The notes beneath the pieces are model-generated. The model was not told the origin of the DNA and did not search any database. It saw only the letters and a list, made by a program, of their open reading frames with translations. Below, in pieces: positions 53,170 to 62,244 of a stretch of DNA of 64,000 bases. The DNA comes from an uncultured Tolumonas sp. GTDB taxonomy: Bacteria > Pseudomonadota > Gammaproteobacteria > Enterobacterales > Aeromonadaceae. The stretch spans positions 2,663,001-2,727,000 of the forward strand of contig NZ_OY782757.1 of NCBI RefSeq assembly GCF_963678185.1. Reading direction: 5' to 3'. The position numbers and the translations under genes were made by a program. Every line of letters starts with the position of its first letter. Position 1 is the stretch's first letter.

Positions 53170-54207
53170 TCAACGCCGTTGTGCCAGTAATTCCCTCCAA
53201 GCCGCCGGCAAATGACGTTGTAACTGGCGCTGGATTTTAGCTTCATGGCGCTGCCAGAGCAGACCTAACCAGATAATACCTAAGCCAATCAACGACAGTA
53301 TGAAAGGGAAAATTAAACTATCCTGGAACAAATCCCACGCCAGATAACCGAGATAACCGGCCACACCCATGCCGCCAAATATGGCAAATACCCGGCGTCC
53401 AATCATGCCACCGACGGTGATCAGCAACAGATTGATCAGGCAATAGAGAAATTTGTTCAGTTCGCTATCGGAATGCTGCATCGATAGCCCCCCCCAGAAC
53501 GCCATGAGACCGAACAGGTAGATCCACCAGGCAAAATCGAGTGTATGTCGTGTGCGCAGATCGATATAAAAGGCGAGCGCCAGCATCAGTATGCCCACGA
53601 CCATGGAAACCATTTCCCGGCGATGCCAGCTGTAATCCTCATCGTGGAATAAGAAGGGAGTCAGATCCATGCTCAGATACCACAACACCACGGCCAGTGG
53701 CATTACCATAAACGGCAACCGGTAGCGCCAGAGTAAAATGGCGCCAAACAGTAAGGTGCCAAGTTCCATCATCAGCCAACGCCAGTCGATATAACGATGA
53801 AAATCACGGTATTCGGTATGTGACGCATCCCAGTAGCCCAATTTGGCCTGCAGGCCATAAATAGCCAGCGGCACCATAGTAACGGCTAATGCGGCCAGTA
53901 GACCGGCTGGAATGGGTTGGCGTTGTTGCCACAGCAGCCAATCAGCCACCAGACAAGCAGCGACGCCATAACCACAGGCAATCAGGAAAATACCGATGCC
54001 GCCAAAGGCATTCCAGCCCAGCGTCATAAACAGACTCATGGCGGCAATCGCAATCAAACCACCCAAATAGAATAAAATGTGTGTGGCTCGAAATGAGGCA
54101 CTGTCTGGCGGTAAAGATTGCAAATAGTTCCATAATGGAGAGACTTGCTCCGGCGTCAACAAACCTTGCTGACTGGCTTGTTCCAAATGCCGCTGTTTAA
54201 GTTCCAT
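53170..54207 (-). CDS. DUF2157 domain multi-pass membrane protein
   Basis: A 345-aa inner-membrane protein. An N-terminal soluble part (about 1-45, a QASQQGLLTPEQVSPLW-like stretch) precedes some ten hydrophobic segments starting THILFYLGGLIAIAAMSLFM. This layout is typical of DUF2157. No function is known to me. I start it at ATG 54207, which has GGAGG 6 nt upstream; the ATG at 54240 would add 11 residues with no ribosome site. It is divergent from mshI, in the position where mshH lies in vibrios, but it is not related to MshH. Confidence 0.82.
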   Translation of the reverse strand: MELKQRHLEQASQQGLLTPEQVSPLWNYLQSLPPDSASFRATHILFYLGGLIAIAAMSLFMTLGWNAFGGIGIFLIACGYGVAACLVADWLLWQQRQPIPAGLLAALAVTMVPLAIYGLQAKLGYWDASHTEYRDFHRYIDWRWLMMELGTLLFGAILLWRYRLPFMVMPLAVVLWYLSMDLTPFLFHDEDYSWHRREMVSMVVGILMLALAFYIDLRTRHTLDFAWWIYLFGLMAFWGGLSMQHSDSELNKFLYCLINLLLITVGGMIGRRVFAIFGGMGVAGYLGYLAWDLFQDSLIFPFILSLIGLGIIWLGLLWQRHEAKIQRQLQRHLPAAWRELLAQRR

Positions 54208-54368
54208 GGCGTCCCTCCGGGAGGCTGAAAAATGCATCAAGAGCCAAGATAACGTGACCCTGCCGTGATAAGCTGACGTAAGGTTTCTTCACCTTTATAA
54301 ATAGCATGTTACACTCGATAATCTCTATTTTTTGATCTGTATTTGATAAGCAACGGACTGATTGTGAC

Positions 54369-55253
54369 ATGAAAGGATCTTCACTGTTTCGGCGTCGTAC
54401 GAAAACTGTCACTACGGTCAGCGTCATGCTGCTGCCTGATCACCTATTTTTGGCTATTTCCGGTGAACGCCCAGTGTTTGTTCGTCAGCCTATCCCATTA
54501 GGGGAATCGTGGCTTGGGGTGCTGGCCGCGTTATTCCGCGAAAAAAAAATTCTCAACAGTAAAGTGCGGGTCGTCTTAGATAGCAGCCAATATCAGCAAT
54601 TGTCGATAGAGCGTCCCGATGTACCGCCAGAGGAACTATTAGGTGCTTTACCTTGGGCGATCAAAGACTTTACCAGCGAACCGGTGACGCAACTTGCCGT
54701 TGATTATTATGATAGCGTAACCAATCCACAGGCACGTCCGCGATTGCAAGTGGTGTGCACGCCAAAAAGCCGTATTCAAGAGTGGCAAAAAGCCTTACAA
54801 CCGGTGGCTGAATTGGAATCCGTAGTCATTGATGAATTGGCGCTGACGGCATTATTTGGCGAAAAAGCCAAAGTGGAAGTGTTGTTATATCAGTTAGCTG
54901 AACGCGATTTATTACTGTTGGCTGTCTATAAAGGCCAACTGTGTTTTAGCCGTGTGTTACGCGGTTTTATGCCGCTCGTGCAACTTCCGTCAGAGCAATG
55001 GCCTACGGCCTTACTCGATAATTTAATGCTGGAAATGCAGCGCTCTTTTGATTATCTGGTCAGTCAGTTAAAACTACCGGAAGTGGCGAATATCAATGTC
55101 GCCATTAATACACTCGATTCCGCCGAGTTGTTATTGCAGACACTCAATCGCTATTTTGGCGTGCCAACGCAGTTGATGAAAATCGCAGCTAAAGAATCTA
55201 ACATGGAATTTCTGCCGGTCTATGGCGCCTTGCTGGAGAGCCAACCGGTATGA
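54369..55253 (+). CDS. mshI: MSHA biogenesis protein MshI (PilM-like)
   Basis: A 294-aa cytosolic protein of the actin-like PilM/MshI type. It has an N-terminal TVSVMLLPDHLFLAISGERPVFVRQ segment, an EELLGALPWAIKDFTSEPVTQLAVDYYDS region, and a C-terminal part with the FDYLVSQLKLPEVANINVAIN element. It should form the inner assembly platform of the MSHA type IV pilus with the MshI2 and MshJ proteins. It is the first gene of a tightly packed ten-gene block. ATG 54369 has a poor SD. The next start overlaps its stop by 4 bp. Confidence 0.87.
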   Translation: MKGSSLFRRRTKTVTTVSVMLLPDHLFLAISGERPVFVRQPIPLGESWLGVLAALFREKKILNSKVRVVLDSSQYQQLSIERPDVPPEELLGALPWAIKDFTSEPVTQLAVDYYDSVTNPQARPRLQVVCTPKSRIQEWQKALQPVAELESVVIDELALTALFGEKAKVEVLLYQLAERDLLLLAVYKGQLCFSRVLRGFMPLVQLPSEQWPTALLDNLMLEMQRSFDYLVSQLKLPEVANINVAINTLDSAELLLQTLNRYFGVPTQLMKIAAKESNMEFLPVYGALLESQPV

Positions 55254-55864
55254 AAAAACGCATCAATCTGTATTTACCGGAATTGCATCCTAAACGTCAG
55301 TATTTGAGTTTGTCGCAAATCGCTCTGGCTTGGGGATGTCTGCTGGGGTTGTTATTACTGCTCGGTGGTATCGTGCAGATCCTGCTGCAGCAAAGTGTGC
55401 ATCAGCAACAAACATTGCAACAGCAAATGAGCGAATTAGCTGCCCAGAGCACAACGTTGAATGCACAATTACAACAACGTCATCCTGATGGCGCTTTAGC
55501 GCGGGAGTTGACGTTGCGGCAGGAAGAACTGCGCAGTAAACAGCAATTACAAACACATTTGAATCAAATTGGTGCTCTGCAAAACGAAGGTTTTTCCGCC
55601 TGGTTATATGATTTGGCCCAAGCGCGCTCGCCAGGCATTGCACTGCAGTCATTTGACATCGAAAATAACCAATTACGTTTGCAGGGTGAAGCGGCCAGTA
55701 ATGATGCCGTGCCGGCGTGGCTGAGTCATTTTGGTGATTACCCTAAATTGCGTGATCGCACGTTTTCGGCCTTGCAGGTGCAACGCCAGAAATCGGGCGC
55801 ATTGCAGTTTCATTTAGAAAGTAAAGAGAACTCCACCTCGGCAGCAGCGGGGACGGCTCCATGA
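55250..55864 (+). CDS. MSHA biogenesis protein MshI2 (PilN-like)
   Basis: A 204-aa bitopic inner-membrane protein with a short cytosolic N-terminus (KKRINLYLPELHPKRQYLSLSQI, the PilN-type peptide that docks on PilM). One membrane helix follows (about 26-46). Then comes a long Gln-rich periplasmic coiled coil (HQQQTLQQQMSELAAQSTTLNAQLQQ) and a small ferredoxin-like end. It links the cytosolic MshI to MshJ across the membrane. It overlaps mshI by 4 bp and mshJ by 4 bp. In vibrios this part is usually within the mshI region. Confidence 0.82.
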   Translation: MKKRINLYLPELHPKRQYLSLSQIALAWGCLLGLLLLLGGIVQILLQQSVHQQQTLQQQMSELAAQSTTLNAQLQQRHPDGALARELTLRQEELRSKQQLQTHLNQIGALQNEGFSAWLYDLAQARSPGIALQSFDIENNQLRLQGEAASNDAVPAWLSHFGDYPKLRDRTFSALQVQRQKSGALQFHLESKENSTSAAAGTAP

Positions 55865-56505
55865 TTCGAACCACATGGCAACGCTGGTCTGAAAAAACAG
55901 CTCAGTTAAGCACCCGCGAACGGTCTTTAATGTTATTAGTCGGTTGGGTGCTCCTGGGTTTCCCATTTTATTCTTGGTGGTTAGAACCCTCACTGTTGCA
56001 TTGGCAACAGACCAAACAACAGATCCGTGAGCAGACGGCACAACAACAGCAAACCACCGCGGCATTGGAAGTATTGAAGGCCCGGTTGCAGCAAGATCCC
56101 AATCTGGCTGTGCGTACGGAATTACAAGCCACGAACAGTCAATTACTGCAGCTGGATGCCTTTCTGGAAACCCAGACCGGCGGCTTGATCCCCGCAGCGC
56201 GGATGGCGCAGACATTGCAACAAATGTTGGTACGTTCTGGGAAATTGCAATTACAGTCGTTAACGTCGCTAAAACCAACGCCGTTATTGCCAGAAAAATC
56301 AGCGGTTAACTATTACCGGCATGGGGTAAAACTGGTACTGCAAGGGCGCTATACGGATATCTATGCTTATCTGCATGCGCTGGAAGGGTTACCACAGCAT
56401 TTTTACTGGCAAACGTTGCACTATCAAGTGGGGTTATACCCACAGGGTACGGTGGAAGTGATCTTATACACATTGGGTGACAGTAAGGAGTTTATCCGTG
56501 GTTGA
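55861..56505 (+). CDS. mshJ: MSHA biogenesis protein MshJ (PilO-like)
   Basis: A 214-aa inner-membrane protein. One membrane helix (LMLLVGWVLLGFPFYSWWL, about 22-40) is followed by a periplasmic coiled coil (HWQQTKQQIREQTAQQQQTTAALEVL) and a PilO-like beta domain. It forms part of the periplasmic alignment complex joining platform to secretin. It starts inside the mshI2 stop and overlaps mshK by 8 bp. The assignment rests on topology and position; sequence conservation in this family is low. Confidence 0.83.
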   Translation: MIRTTWQRWSEKTAQLSTRERSLMLLVGWVLLGFPFYSWWLEPSLLHWQQTKQQIREQTAQQQQTTAALEVLKARLQQDPNLAVRTELQATNSQLLQLDAFLETQTGGLIPAARMAQTLQQMLVRSGKLQLQSLTSLKPTPLLPEKSAVNYYRHGVKLVLQGRYTDIYAYLHALEGLPQHFYWQTLHYQVGLYPQGTVEVILYTLGDSKEFIRG

Positions 56506-56842
56506 GTTAGTGTCACGGTATTCATTACTGCGTTGTGTTCTGCTGCTCGGCTTGTTGAGTGGCATAGTCCGGGCTGATGAATTACCAGACCCTACGCAGC
56601 CGTTAACGACGGCTTCGGCGGCTAATTCTACGCTGACAACAGCCAGTCAGTTACCCGTATTACAAAGCATTATTTATGGCCCTCAGCAACGTAAAGCGGT
56701 GCTGGATGGACATGCTTGTCATGAAGGAACGCTAGTTGGGCGTTATCGTGTACAGGCAATCTATGCTGATCGCGTAGTGGTGGAAGCTGATGGAGTTCGG
56801 CACACACTGCGTTTGTTTTCTCATAAAGTCAGGTATGAATAA
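56498..56842 (+). CDS. mshK: MSHA biogenesis protein MshK (PilP-like)
   Basis: A 114-aa secreted protein with a signal-like hydrophobic stretch (LLRCVLLLGLLSGIVRA) and a small beta domain (LQSIIYGPQQRKAVLDGHACHEGTLVG-YRVQAIYADRVVVEADGVRHTLRL) like PilP-type proteins. I start it at GTG 56498, with AAGGAG 7 nt upstream; the GTG at 56477 has none. It should contact the secretin MshL, whose gene begins 3 bp after its stop. It overlaps mshJ. Confidence 0.83.
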   Translation: MVELVSRYSLLRCVLLLGLLSGIVRADELPDPTQPLTTASAANSTLTTASQLPVLQSIIYGPQQRKAVLDGHACHEGTLVGRYRVQAIYADRVVVEADGVRHTLRLFSHKVRYE

Positions 56843-56845
56843 CGG

Positions 56846-58504
56846 ATGCTGAAATTAACATCGTTGACATTGGCACTGCTGCTGGCCGGATGTGTGAGCT
56901 ATAACCATCCTGAGCCAAAAGAGGCAAAGCAGACGTTACGCCAGGTACAACAAGAACAAACCGCATTACAAGTGCCGGATGAAGTTCAGGCTGAACTCGC
57001 GCCTTCTGCTTTTCCGACTACCGCGTCTGCGCCAGTCGTCAATGAACGGCGTTTCCGCGTGTCGGCCAAAGAAGTTTCGGCCCCGGAATTTTTTGCGTCA
57101 TTAATGCAAGATGATCGCTACAGCGTGGCAGTACATCCGGGGGTCAGCGGTTTGATTACGCTGGATCTGCGCGAAGTAACGCTACCGGAAGTGTTGCAAA
57201 CCGTGGCCGAGATGTATGGTTTTGATATTCGCCGGGTCGGTAACATTTATCATGTTTACCCTGCTGAGCTGAAAACGGAAACTTTCAGCGTAAACTACCT
57301 GATGATGACCCGCGACGGACAGTCCCGCACGGCGGTGAATACCGGTGCTATTTCCCAGTCGAAGAACAATGGGTCTACTTCCATGGGTTCGAGCGGTAGT
57401 AGTAACAACACAAACAACAACAGTTCCGGTACAAATAATAGTTCCTCGACCAACGGCACCCAGATCGACACCGATACTCGCTCTGATCTGTGGACCGAGT
57501 TGCAAAAAGCGTTGGTCGGTTTAATTGGCAGCGGTGAAGGCCGGGTTGTGGTGACCAATCCACAAGCGGGGCTGGTGACAATCAAAGCCATGCCAAGTGA
57601 ACTCAAAGCTGTGCGAGAATTTTTACAAACCTCGGAACAGCATCTGAAACGCCAGGTCATTCTGGAAACTAAAATTCTGGAAGTAAAACTGAGCGAAGGT
57701 TACGAGCAGGGTGTGCAGTGGGACAATCTGAACCTCTGGAGTGGTAAAACCAGCCTGACGGGTAATTCTCAGGTCGCCATGCCAACCACCTCGAATACTA
57801 TCGCGACGGCGCTGGGGGGCGGAGCAGCCTTTACGCTGACCAATGGTTCTTTCGATGCAGTGGTGAATCTGCTGAAAACGCAGGGCGATGTGAATACCTT
57901 ATCCAGCCCGCGTGTGACGGCAACCAATAATCAAAAAGCGGTGATTAAAGTTGGTAACGATGAGTATTTTGTCACCGGTATATCATCAACCACCCAGTCG
58001 AACACCACCAGTTCTTCGACTACCCCGGATATCGAATTGACGCCGTTTTTCTCCGGCATCGCACTGGATGTCACTCCACAGATTGATGACGATAACAACG
58101 TGTTGTTACACGTGCATCCGTCCGTTATTGATATCACCGAACAGGAAAAGAAAATCGATTTGAGCGGGCTCAACGGTAGCTCCACGGCGACCAGCAGTAC
58201 GGTTACCTTGCCAATGGCTTTTAGCAATATTCGCGAGTCCGATACGGTAGTGCAGGCGAAATCCGGCGACATCATCGTTATTGGTGGTCTGATGCGCACC
58301 AATAAAGAACAACAGGTGAGTAAAGTACCTTGGCTGGGCGATATGCCGGGCGTGGGTGAGTTGTTTACCAATAAAAAAGATGTCACCAGCAAAACAGAAT
58401 TGGTGATCATGTTGAAACCGCAAGTGGTGAACGCCGATACCTGGCAGCAGCAGTTACAGCGTTCCGAGCAGTTGCTGGAAAAATGGTATCCAACCCAGAG
58501 GTAA
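56846..58504 (+). CDS. mshL: MSHA outer-membrane secretin MshL
   Basis: A 552-aa secretin lipoprotein that forms the outer-membrane exit for the MSHA pilus. Lipobox LLAGC gives Cys 16. An N-terminal STN-like and N-domain part (FRVSAKEVSAPEFFASLM) follows. A very Ser/Asn/Thr-rich low-complexity loop lies at about 170-210. The C-terminal secretin domain has SSPRVTATNNQKAVIKVG, ALDVTPQID and VIGGLMR, and ends with the KTELVIMLKPQVV strand. It is followed 3 bp later by mshM. Confidence 0.93.
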   Translation: MLKLTSLTLALLLAGCVSYNHPEPKEAKQTLRQVQQEQTALQVPDEVQAELAPSAFPTTASAPVVNERRFRVSAKEVSAPEFFASLMQDDRYSVAVHPGVSGLITLDLREVTLPEVLQTVAEMYGFDIRRVGNIYHVYPAELKTETFSVNYLMMTRDGQSRTAVNTGAISQSKNNGSTSMGSSGSSNNTNNNSSGTNNSSSTNGTQIDTDTRSDLWTELQKALVGLIGSGEGRVVVTNPQAGLVTIKAMPSELKAVREFLQTSEQHLKRQVILETKILEVKLSEGYEQGVQWDNLNLWSGKTSLTGNSQVAMPTTSNTIATALGGGAAFTLTNGSFDAVVNLLKTQGDVNTLSSPRVTATNNQKAVIKVGNDEYFVTGISSTTQSNTTSSSTTPDIELTPFFSGIALDVTPQIDDDNNVLLHVHPSVIDITEQEKKIDLSGLNGSSTATSSTVTLPMAFSNIRESDTVVQAKSGDIIVIGGLMRTNKEQQVSKVPWLGDMPGVGELFTNKKDVTSKTELVIMLKPQVVNADTWQQQLQRSEQLLEKWYPTQR

Positions 58505-58507
58505 CCC

Positions 58508-59395
58508 GTGTATCAGACGCACTTTGGTTTGACTGAAACGCCATTTGGTTTAACACCCAATACCGGTTTTTATTATGGTTTACCGCCGCATGAAGAAGCC
58601 TTGCAGGTGTTGCGGGTGGCGTTAACCAGTGGTGAAGGCTTTATCAAAGTCACTGGTGAGGTTGGCACCGGTAAAACGTTATTACTGCGCAAATTTCTGA
58701 ATGAATTGCCGGAAAACTACCAGGCGGCTTATCTACCCAATCCGTGCCTGGAAGCGGAAGAATTACGGCAAGCATTAGCCACGGAACTCGGTTTGGCGCC
58801 TAGTGGTGATACACTGAGTCTGACTGATGCCATTCATCATCGATTGGTCGAATTACGCCAGCAAGGTAAACAGATCGTATTATTACTGGATGAAGCGCAA
58901 GCCTTGTCTGACAAAGCGCTGGAAGCTATTCGTCTATTTGGTAATCTGGAAACCGAATCCAGCAAACTGCTGCAAGTGATTTTATTTGGTCAGCCTGAGT
59001 TAGATCAGCGGCTGGCACAAGCCCATTTACGCCAGTTGCGCCAGCGCATCTCGTTTTCGTATCGTTTACGCCCGCTATTACCAGCCGAAACCAGCGCTTA
59101 TCTAGCCTACCGATTGCAAGTTTCCGGCTATCGTGGCCTGCCGCTTTTTAGTGGATTAACGGCTCGCTTGTTATGGCAATCCAGTCGTGGAATTCCTCGT
59201 TTGATCAATATATTAGCGCATAAATGCTTGATGCAGGCGTATGGCCGGCATCAGATGCAGATCGGCCTACGTGATGTATTTCGCGCCGCGCAGGATACCG
59301 AAGATGCTTCGCCACCTGTGGCCTGGTTAGGCTGGGGGGCGGTGCTGATTTTAGCTGGGTTTGTGTTAGCAGGAATTGGGAGCCGGTTAGTATGA
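58508..59395 (+). CDS. mshM: MSHA biogenesis ATPase MshM (ExeA-like)
   Basis: A 295-aa AAA+ ATPase of the ExeA/GspA type. It opens with YQTHFGLTETPFGLTPN. Walker A GEVGTGKT is at 50-57, Walker B is VLLLDEAQ and the RQRISFSYRL arginine motif follows. A single membrane helix lies at the C-terminus (about 274-292). ExeA proteins help secretins assemble through peptidoglycan; I infer the same for MshL. GTG 58508 is the start. It overlaps mshN by 4 bp. Confidence 0.9.
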   Translation: MYQTHFGLTETPFGLTPNTGFYYGLPPHEEALQVLRVALTSGEGFIKVTGEVGTGKTLLLRKFLNELPENYQAAYLPNPCLEAEELRQALATELGLAPSGDTLSLTDAIHHRLVELRQQGKQIVLLLDEAQALSDKALEAIRLFGNLETESSKLLQVILFGQPELDQRLAQAHLRQLRQRISFSYRLRPLLPAETSAYLAYRLQVSGYRGLPLFSGLTARLLWQSSRGIPRLINILAHKCLMQAYGRHQMQIGLRDVFRAAQDTEDASPPVAWLGWGAVLILAGFVLAGIGSRLV

Positions 59396-60534
59396 GTCTG
59401 ATTAACCGTATGCTGAAAGATCTGGATGCACAGCCAGCCAAAGCAGATATCGCACCGATTTATCGCCCAGCTACGCGGCGTCTGCCGGGATGGTATTGGT
59501 GGATTTTATTATTATTGCCGCTGTCGTTATGGTTGTGGTGGCAGCCATTGCAGCAACGTTTACATCCTGCTGCGAGCACCACAAAAAAAATACAAACAGA
59601 GACTGCACCAACAACTGCGGTGATTTCATCCGTTGTACCGCAGGCTACTTCATCTGCCACTGTTGCTGTGATTGCAGATCCGGCCAGCGCGGCAACACCA
59701 GAGGTTATTGCCGAACCGGTAGCAAAAGCGCCGGAAACCAAGATTGTAAAAAAATCAGCAACATCGCAAACCACAACTGGTCAGCAGAAATCAAAAAATA
59801 CTCAGCCAGTGATCGCCAAGCCGGAACAGGAAACGGTGCCGTTAGAGCTCAATCCAACGGAGACTGCGGAAAGCAGTGAGCAGTCAGCGGTGTATGCCGC
59901 AGAGCCAACGGCAGAAGCTGAACCATTGGGTGAGATGCATGTTGAAGAACAAAAACTCTCTCCCGGCGAAATAGCGACACTCGAGCGGCGTAAATATCAG
60001 CAAGCGATTGCTCGTCGTGATAATACTGCCGCACAACAAGCACTGTTACAGGTGCTGGCGAATGATCCGTTGGACTATAACAGCCGCAAACAACTGGCGG
60101 CCTTGTATTATGGTGAAAATCAATTAAGTGCCGCCCGGGATGTGTTACAGCAAGGTATTACATTGATGCCGACCAATGCCGATCTGCGTTTACTGGTAGC
60201 CCGAGTGGCACAGGCCATGGGGGATAAACAGGCCGCGTTGCAATCACTGGTGGCCATCTCACCAACGGTTGCCAATAACCTCGATTTCTATGCTATGCGC
60301 GCAGCCTTGGCACAACAGCTGGGGCAAACTGCAGAGGCAGGTTATTCCTATCTGGCGTTGACTAGAACACAGCCCAATATTGGCCGTTGGTGGCTGGGCT
60401 TAGCCATCAGTCAAGACCAACGTGGTTTGCTGAATGATGCCAAACAAGCTTATCGACGCGCATTGCTGGATAACCAGCTCAGTGCGGCTTCCCGCCGGTT
60501 TGCCCAACAACGCATTCAACATCTGGAGCCGTGA
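59392..60534 (+). CDS. mshN: MSHA biogenesis TPR protein MshN
   Basis: A 380-aa bitopic protein. It has a short cytosolic N-terminus (SLINRMLKDLDAQPAKADI), one membrane helix (WYWWILLLLPLSLWLWW, about 33-50), and a long Ala/Thr/Glu/Pro-rich linker (about 60-190) that looks disordered. A C-terminal set of TPR-like helical repeats follows (YQQAIARRDNTAAQQALLQVL, DYNSRKQLAALYYGENQLSAARDVLQQG). TPR proteins of this kind assist pilus assembly. It overlaps mshM by 4 bp and ends 1 bp before mshE. Confidence 0.87.
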   Translation: MSLINRMLKDLDAQPAKADIAPIYRPATRRLPGWYWWILLLLPLSLWLWWQPLQQRLHPAASTTKKIQTETAPTTAVISSVVPQATSSATVAVIADPASAATPEVIAEPVAKAPETKIVKKSATSQTTTGQQKSKNTQPVIAKPEQETVPLELNPTETAESSEQSAVYAAEPTAEAEPLGEMHVEEQKLSPGEIATLERRKYQQAIARRDNTAAQQALLQVLANDPLDYNSRKQLAALYYGENQLSAARDVLQQGITLMPTNADLRLLVARVAQAMGDKQAALQSLVAISPTVANNLDFYAMRAALAQQLGQTAEAGYSYLALTRTQPNIGRWWLGLAISQDQRGLLNDAKQAYRRALLDNQLSAASRRFAQQRIQHLEP

Positions 60535-60535
60535 T

Positions 60536-62242
60536 ATGACGCAACCTCGTTTACGTATGCGGCTTGGTGACCTGTTAGTTGCTGAGCGTATTATCAGTGC
60601 GGAACAGCTAGAACTGGCGTTGCAGCAGCAAAAACAGCATGGCCGGAAACTGGGAGCCACGCTGATTGAGCTGGATTTCATCGGTGAAGAACAACTGTTG
60701 ATGTTCTTGGCGCAGCAGCTGGATATTCCTTTTTTCGACCTGACGAAACTGACGATTCAGCCACAGGCCGTGCAGTTGATCCCGGAAGCCTATGCGCGCC
60801 GTTATCGGGCGTTAGCCGTGCATATGACGCCGGAGTTCGTGACGATCGCCTTATCGGATCCAGCCGATTTAGCCGCGTTAGATGCGTTAGCACAACGGAT
60901 ACAACCACGGCAGATCAAACTGGCGGTGGCCCGCGAAAGTCAGTTGCTGGAGTTTTTCGATAAACTCTACCGACGCACCCGCGAAATCGAAAGCTTTGCT
61001 GAACAGCTGCATAACGAGTTTGAATCTTCAGCGCTGGATTTTGGTCCGGTGGATGCGATCACCAATGAAAGTGATGCCACGGTTGTAAAACTGCTGCGCT
61101 CCTTGTTTGAAGATGCGGTACAGATGCGGGCATCGGATATTCATATTGAGCCGGATGAGAAAGTGCTGCGCATCCGCCAACGTATCGACGGTACGTTGCA
61201 GGAAAACGTACTGAATGAAACGCGTATCGCACAGGCGTTAGTTTTGCGTCTTAAACTGGTCGCCGGTTTGGATATTTCCGAAAAACGTCTGCCACAAGAT
61301 GGCCGCTTTAATATCAAAGTGCGCGGCCATGATATTGATGTGCGTATGTCGACCATGCCGGTACAACACGGTGAGTCGGTGGTTATGCGTCTGCTGGATC
61401 AATCAGCCGGTTTGCTAACGCTGGAACAAACCGGTATGCCACCGGATATTCTGGCCCGGTTTCGCCTGCAATTACAGCGTCCGCACGGCATGATCCTGGT
61501 TACTGGCCCGACCGGCAGTGGTAAAACCACCACGCTGTATGGCGCTTTGTCAGAATTAAACTTACCCGGTCGCAAAATTATCACCGTGGAAGATCCGGTG
61601 GAATACCGGTTGCCGCGTATCAATCAGGTGCAAGTTAACCCTAAAATTGGTCTCACGTTTTCAGCGGTGTTACGTGCCACCTTGCGGCAAGATCCCGATA
61701 TCCTACTGGTGGGGGAAATGCGTGACGATGAAACTGTTGAGATCGGTCTGCGTGGTGCACTGACCGGCCACTTAGTTTTGAGTACGCTGCATACCAATGA
61801 TGCTATTACCAGTGCTTTACGTCTGATCGACATGAAAGCGCCCGGTTATCTGGTGGCCAGCGGTTTGCGCGCGATCGTTGCACAACGTTTAGTGCGGCGG
61901 GTTTGTCATAAATGTTCACAGACTTATCAACCCGACGATGGTGAGCACAGTTGGCTGGAGCACTTATCCGGTGTAAACACCCGCTTGATGCAATTTAAAA
62001 AAGGTTCCGGTTGTCACAACTGTAATTTTACCGGTTATCAAGGTCGGATCGGTGTGTATGAGTTATTGGAGCTTGATCTGCCAATGATGGATGCCTTGCG
62101 AAGCAATGATGCGGAAAGTTTTGCCCGTGCCGCACGGGAAAGTAAACACTACCGACCGTTAGTAAATGTTGCGCTGGATTATGCCGGGCAGGGGATCACC
62201 TCGTTAGATGAAGTGTTACGTCTTGCCGAGGTGGTGATCTAA
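60536..62242 (+). CDS. mshE: MSHA pilus extension ATPase MshE
   Basis: A 568-aa hexameric secretion ATPase that powers pilus extension. The N-terminal MshEN-like domain has two similar stretches, MRLGDLLVAERIISAEQLELAL and KLGATLIELDFIGEEQLL; in Vibrio this domain binds c-di-GMP. Walker A GPTGSGKT is at 324-331, then an EDPVEYRL Asp box, Walker B LLVGEMRDDET and the STLHTNDA His box. A zinc tetracysteine sits at C457, C460, C493 and C496. I start it at ATG 60536, with GGAG 7 nt upstream; an in-frame ATG at 60434 would overlap mshN by 101 bp and has no homology. Confidence 0.95.
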   Translation: MTQPRLRMRLGDLLVAERIISAEQLELALQQQKQHGRKLGATLIELDFIGEEQLLMFLAQQLDIPFFDLTKLTIQPQAVQLIPEAYARRYRALAVHMTPEFVTIALSDPADLAALDALAQRIQPRQIKLAVARESQLLEFFDKLYRRTREIESFAEQLHNEFESSALDFGPVDAITNESDATVVKLLRSLFEDAVQMRASDIHIEPDEKVLRIRQRIDGTLQENVLNETRIAQALVLRLKLVAGLDISEKRLPQDGRFNIKVRGHDIDVRMSTMPVQHGESVVMRLLDQSAGLLTLEQTGMPPDILARFRLQLQRPHGMILVTGPTGSGKTTTLYGALSELNLPGRKIITVEDPVEYRLPRINQVQVNPKIGLTFSAVLRATLRQDPDILLVGEMRDDETVEIGLRGALTGHLVLSTLHTNDAITSALRLIDMKAPGYLVASGLRAIVAQRLVRRVCHKCSQTYQPDDGEHSWLEHLSGVNTRLMQFKKGSGCHNCNFTGYQGRIGVYELLELDLPMMDALRSNDAESFARAARESKHYRPLVNVALDYAGQGITSLDEVLRLAEVVI

Positions 62243-62244
62243 GC

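Noticed and set aside
60434-60535. N-terminal extension of MshE
   Set aside because: Would overlap mshN by 101 bp and has no homology; ATG 60536 has its own SD.
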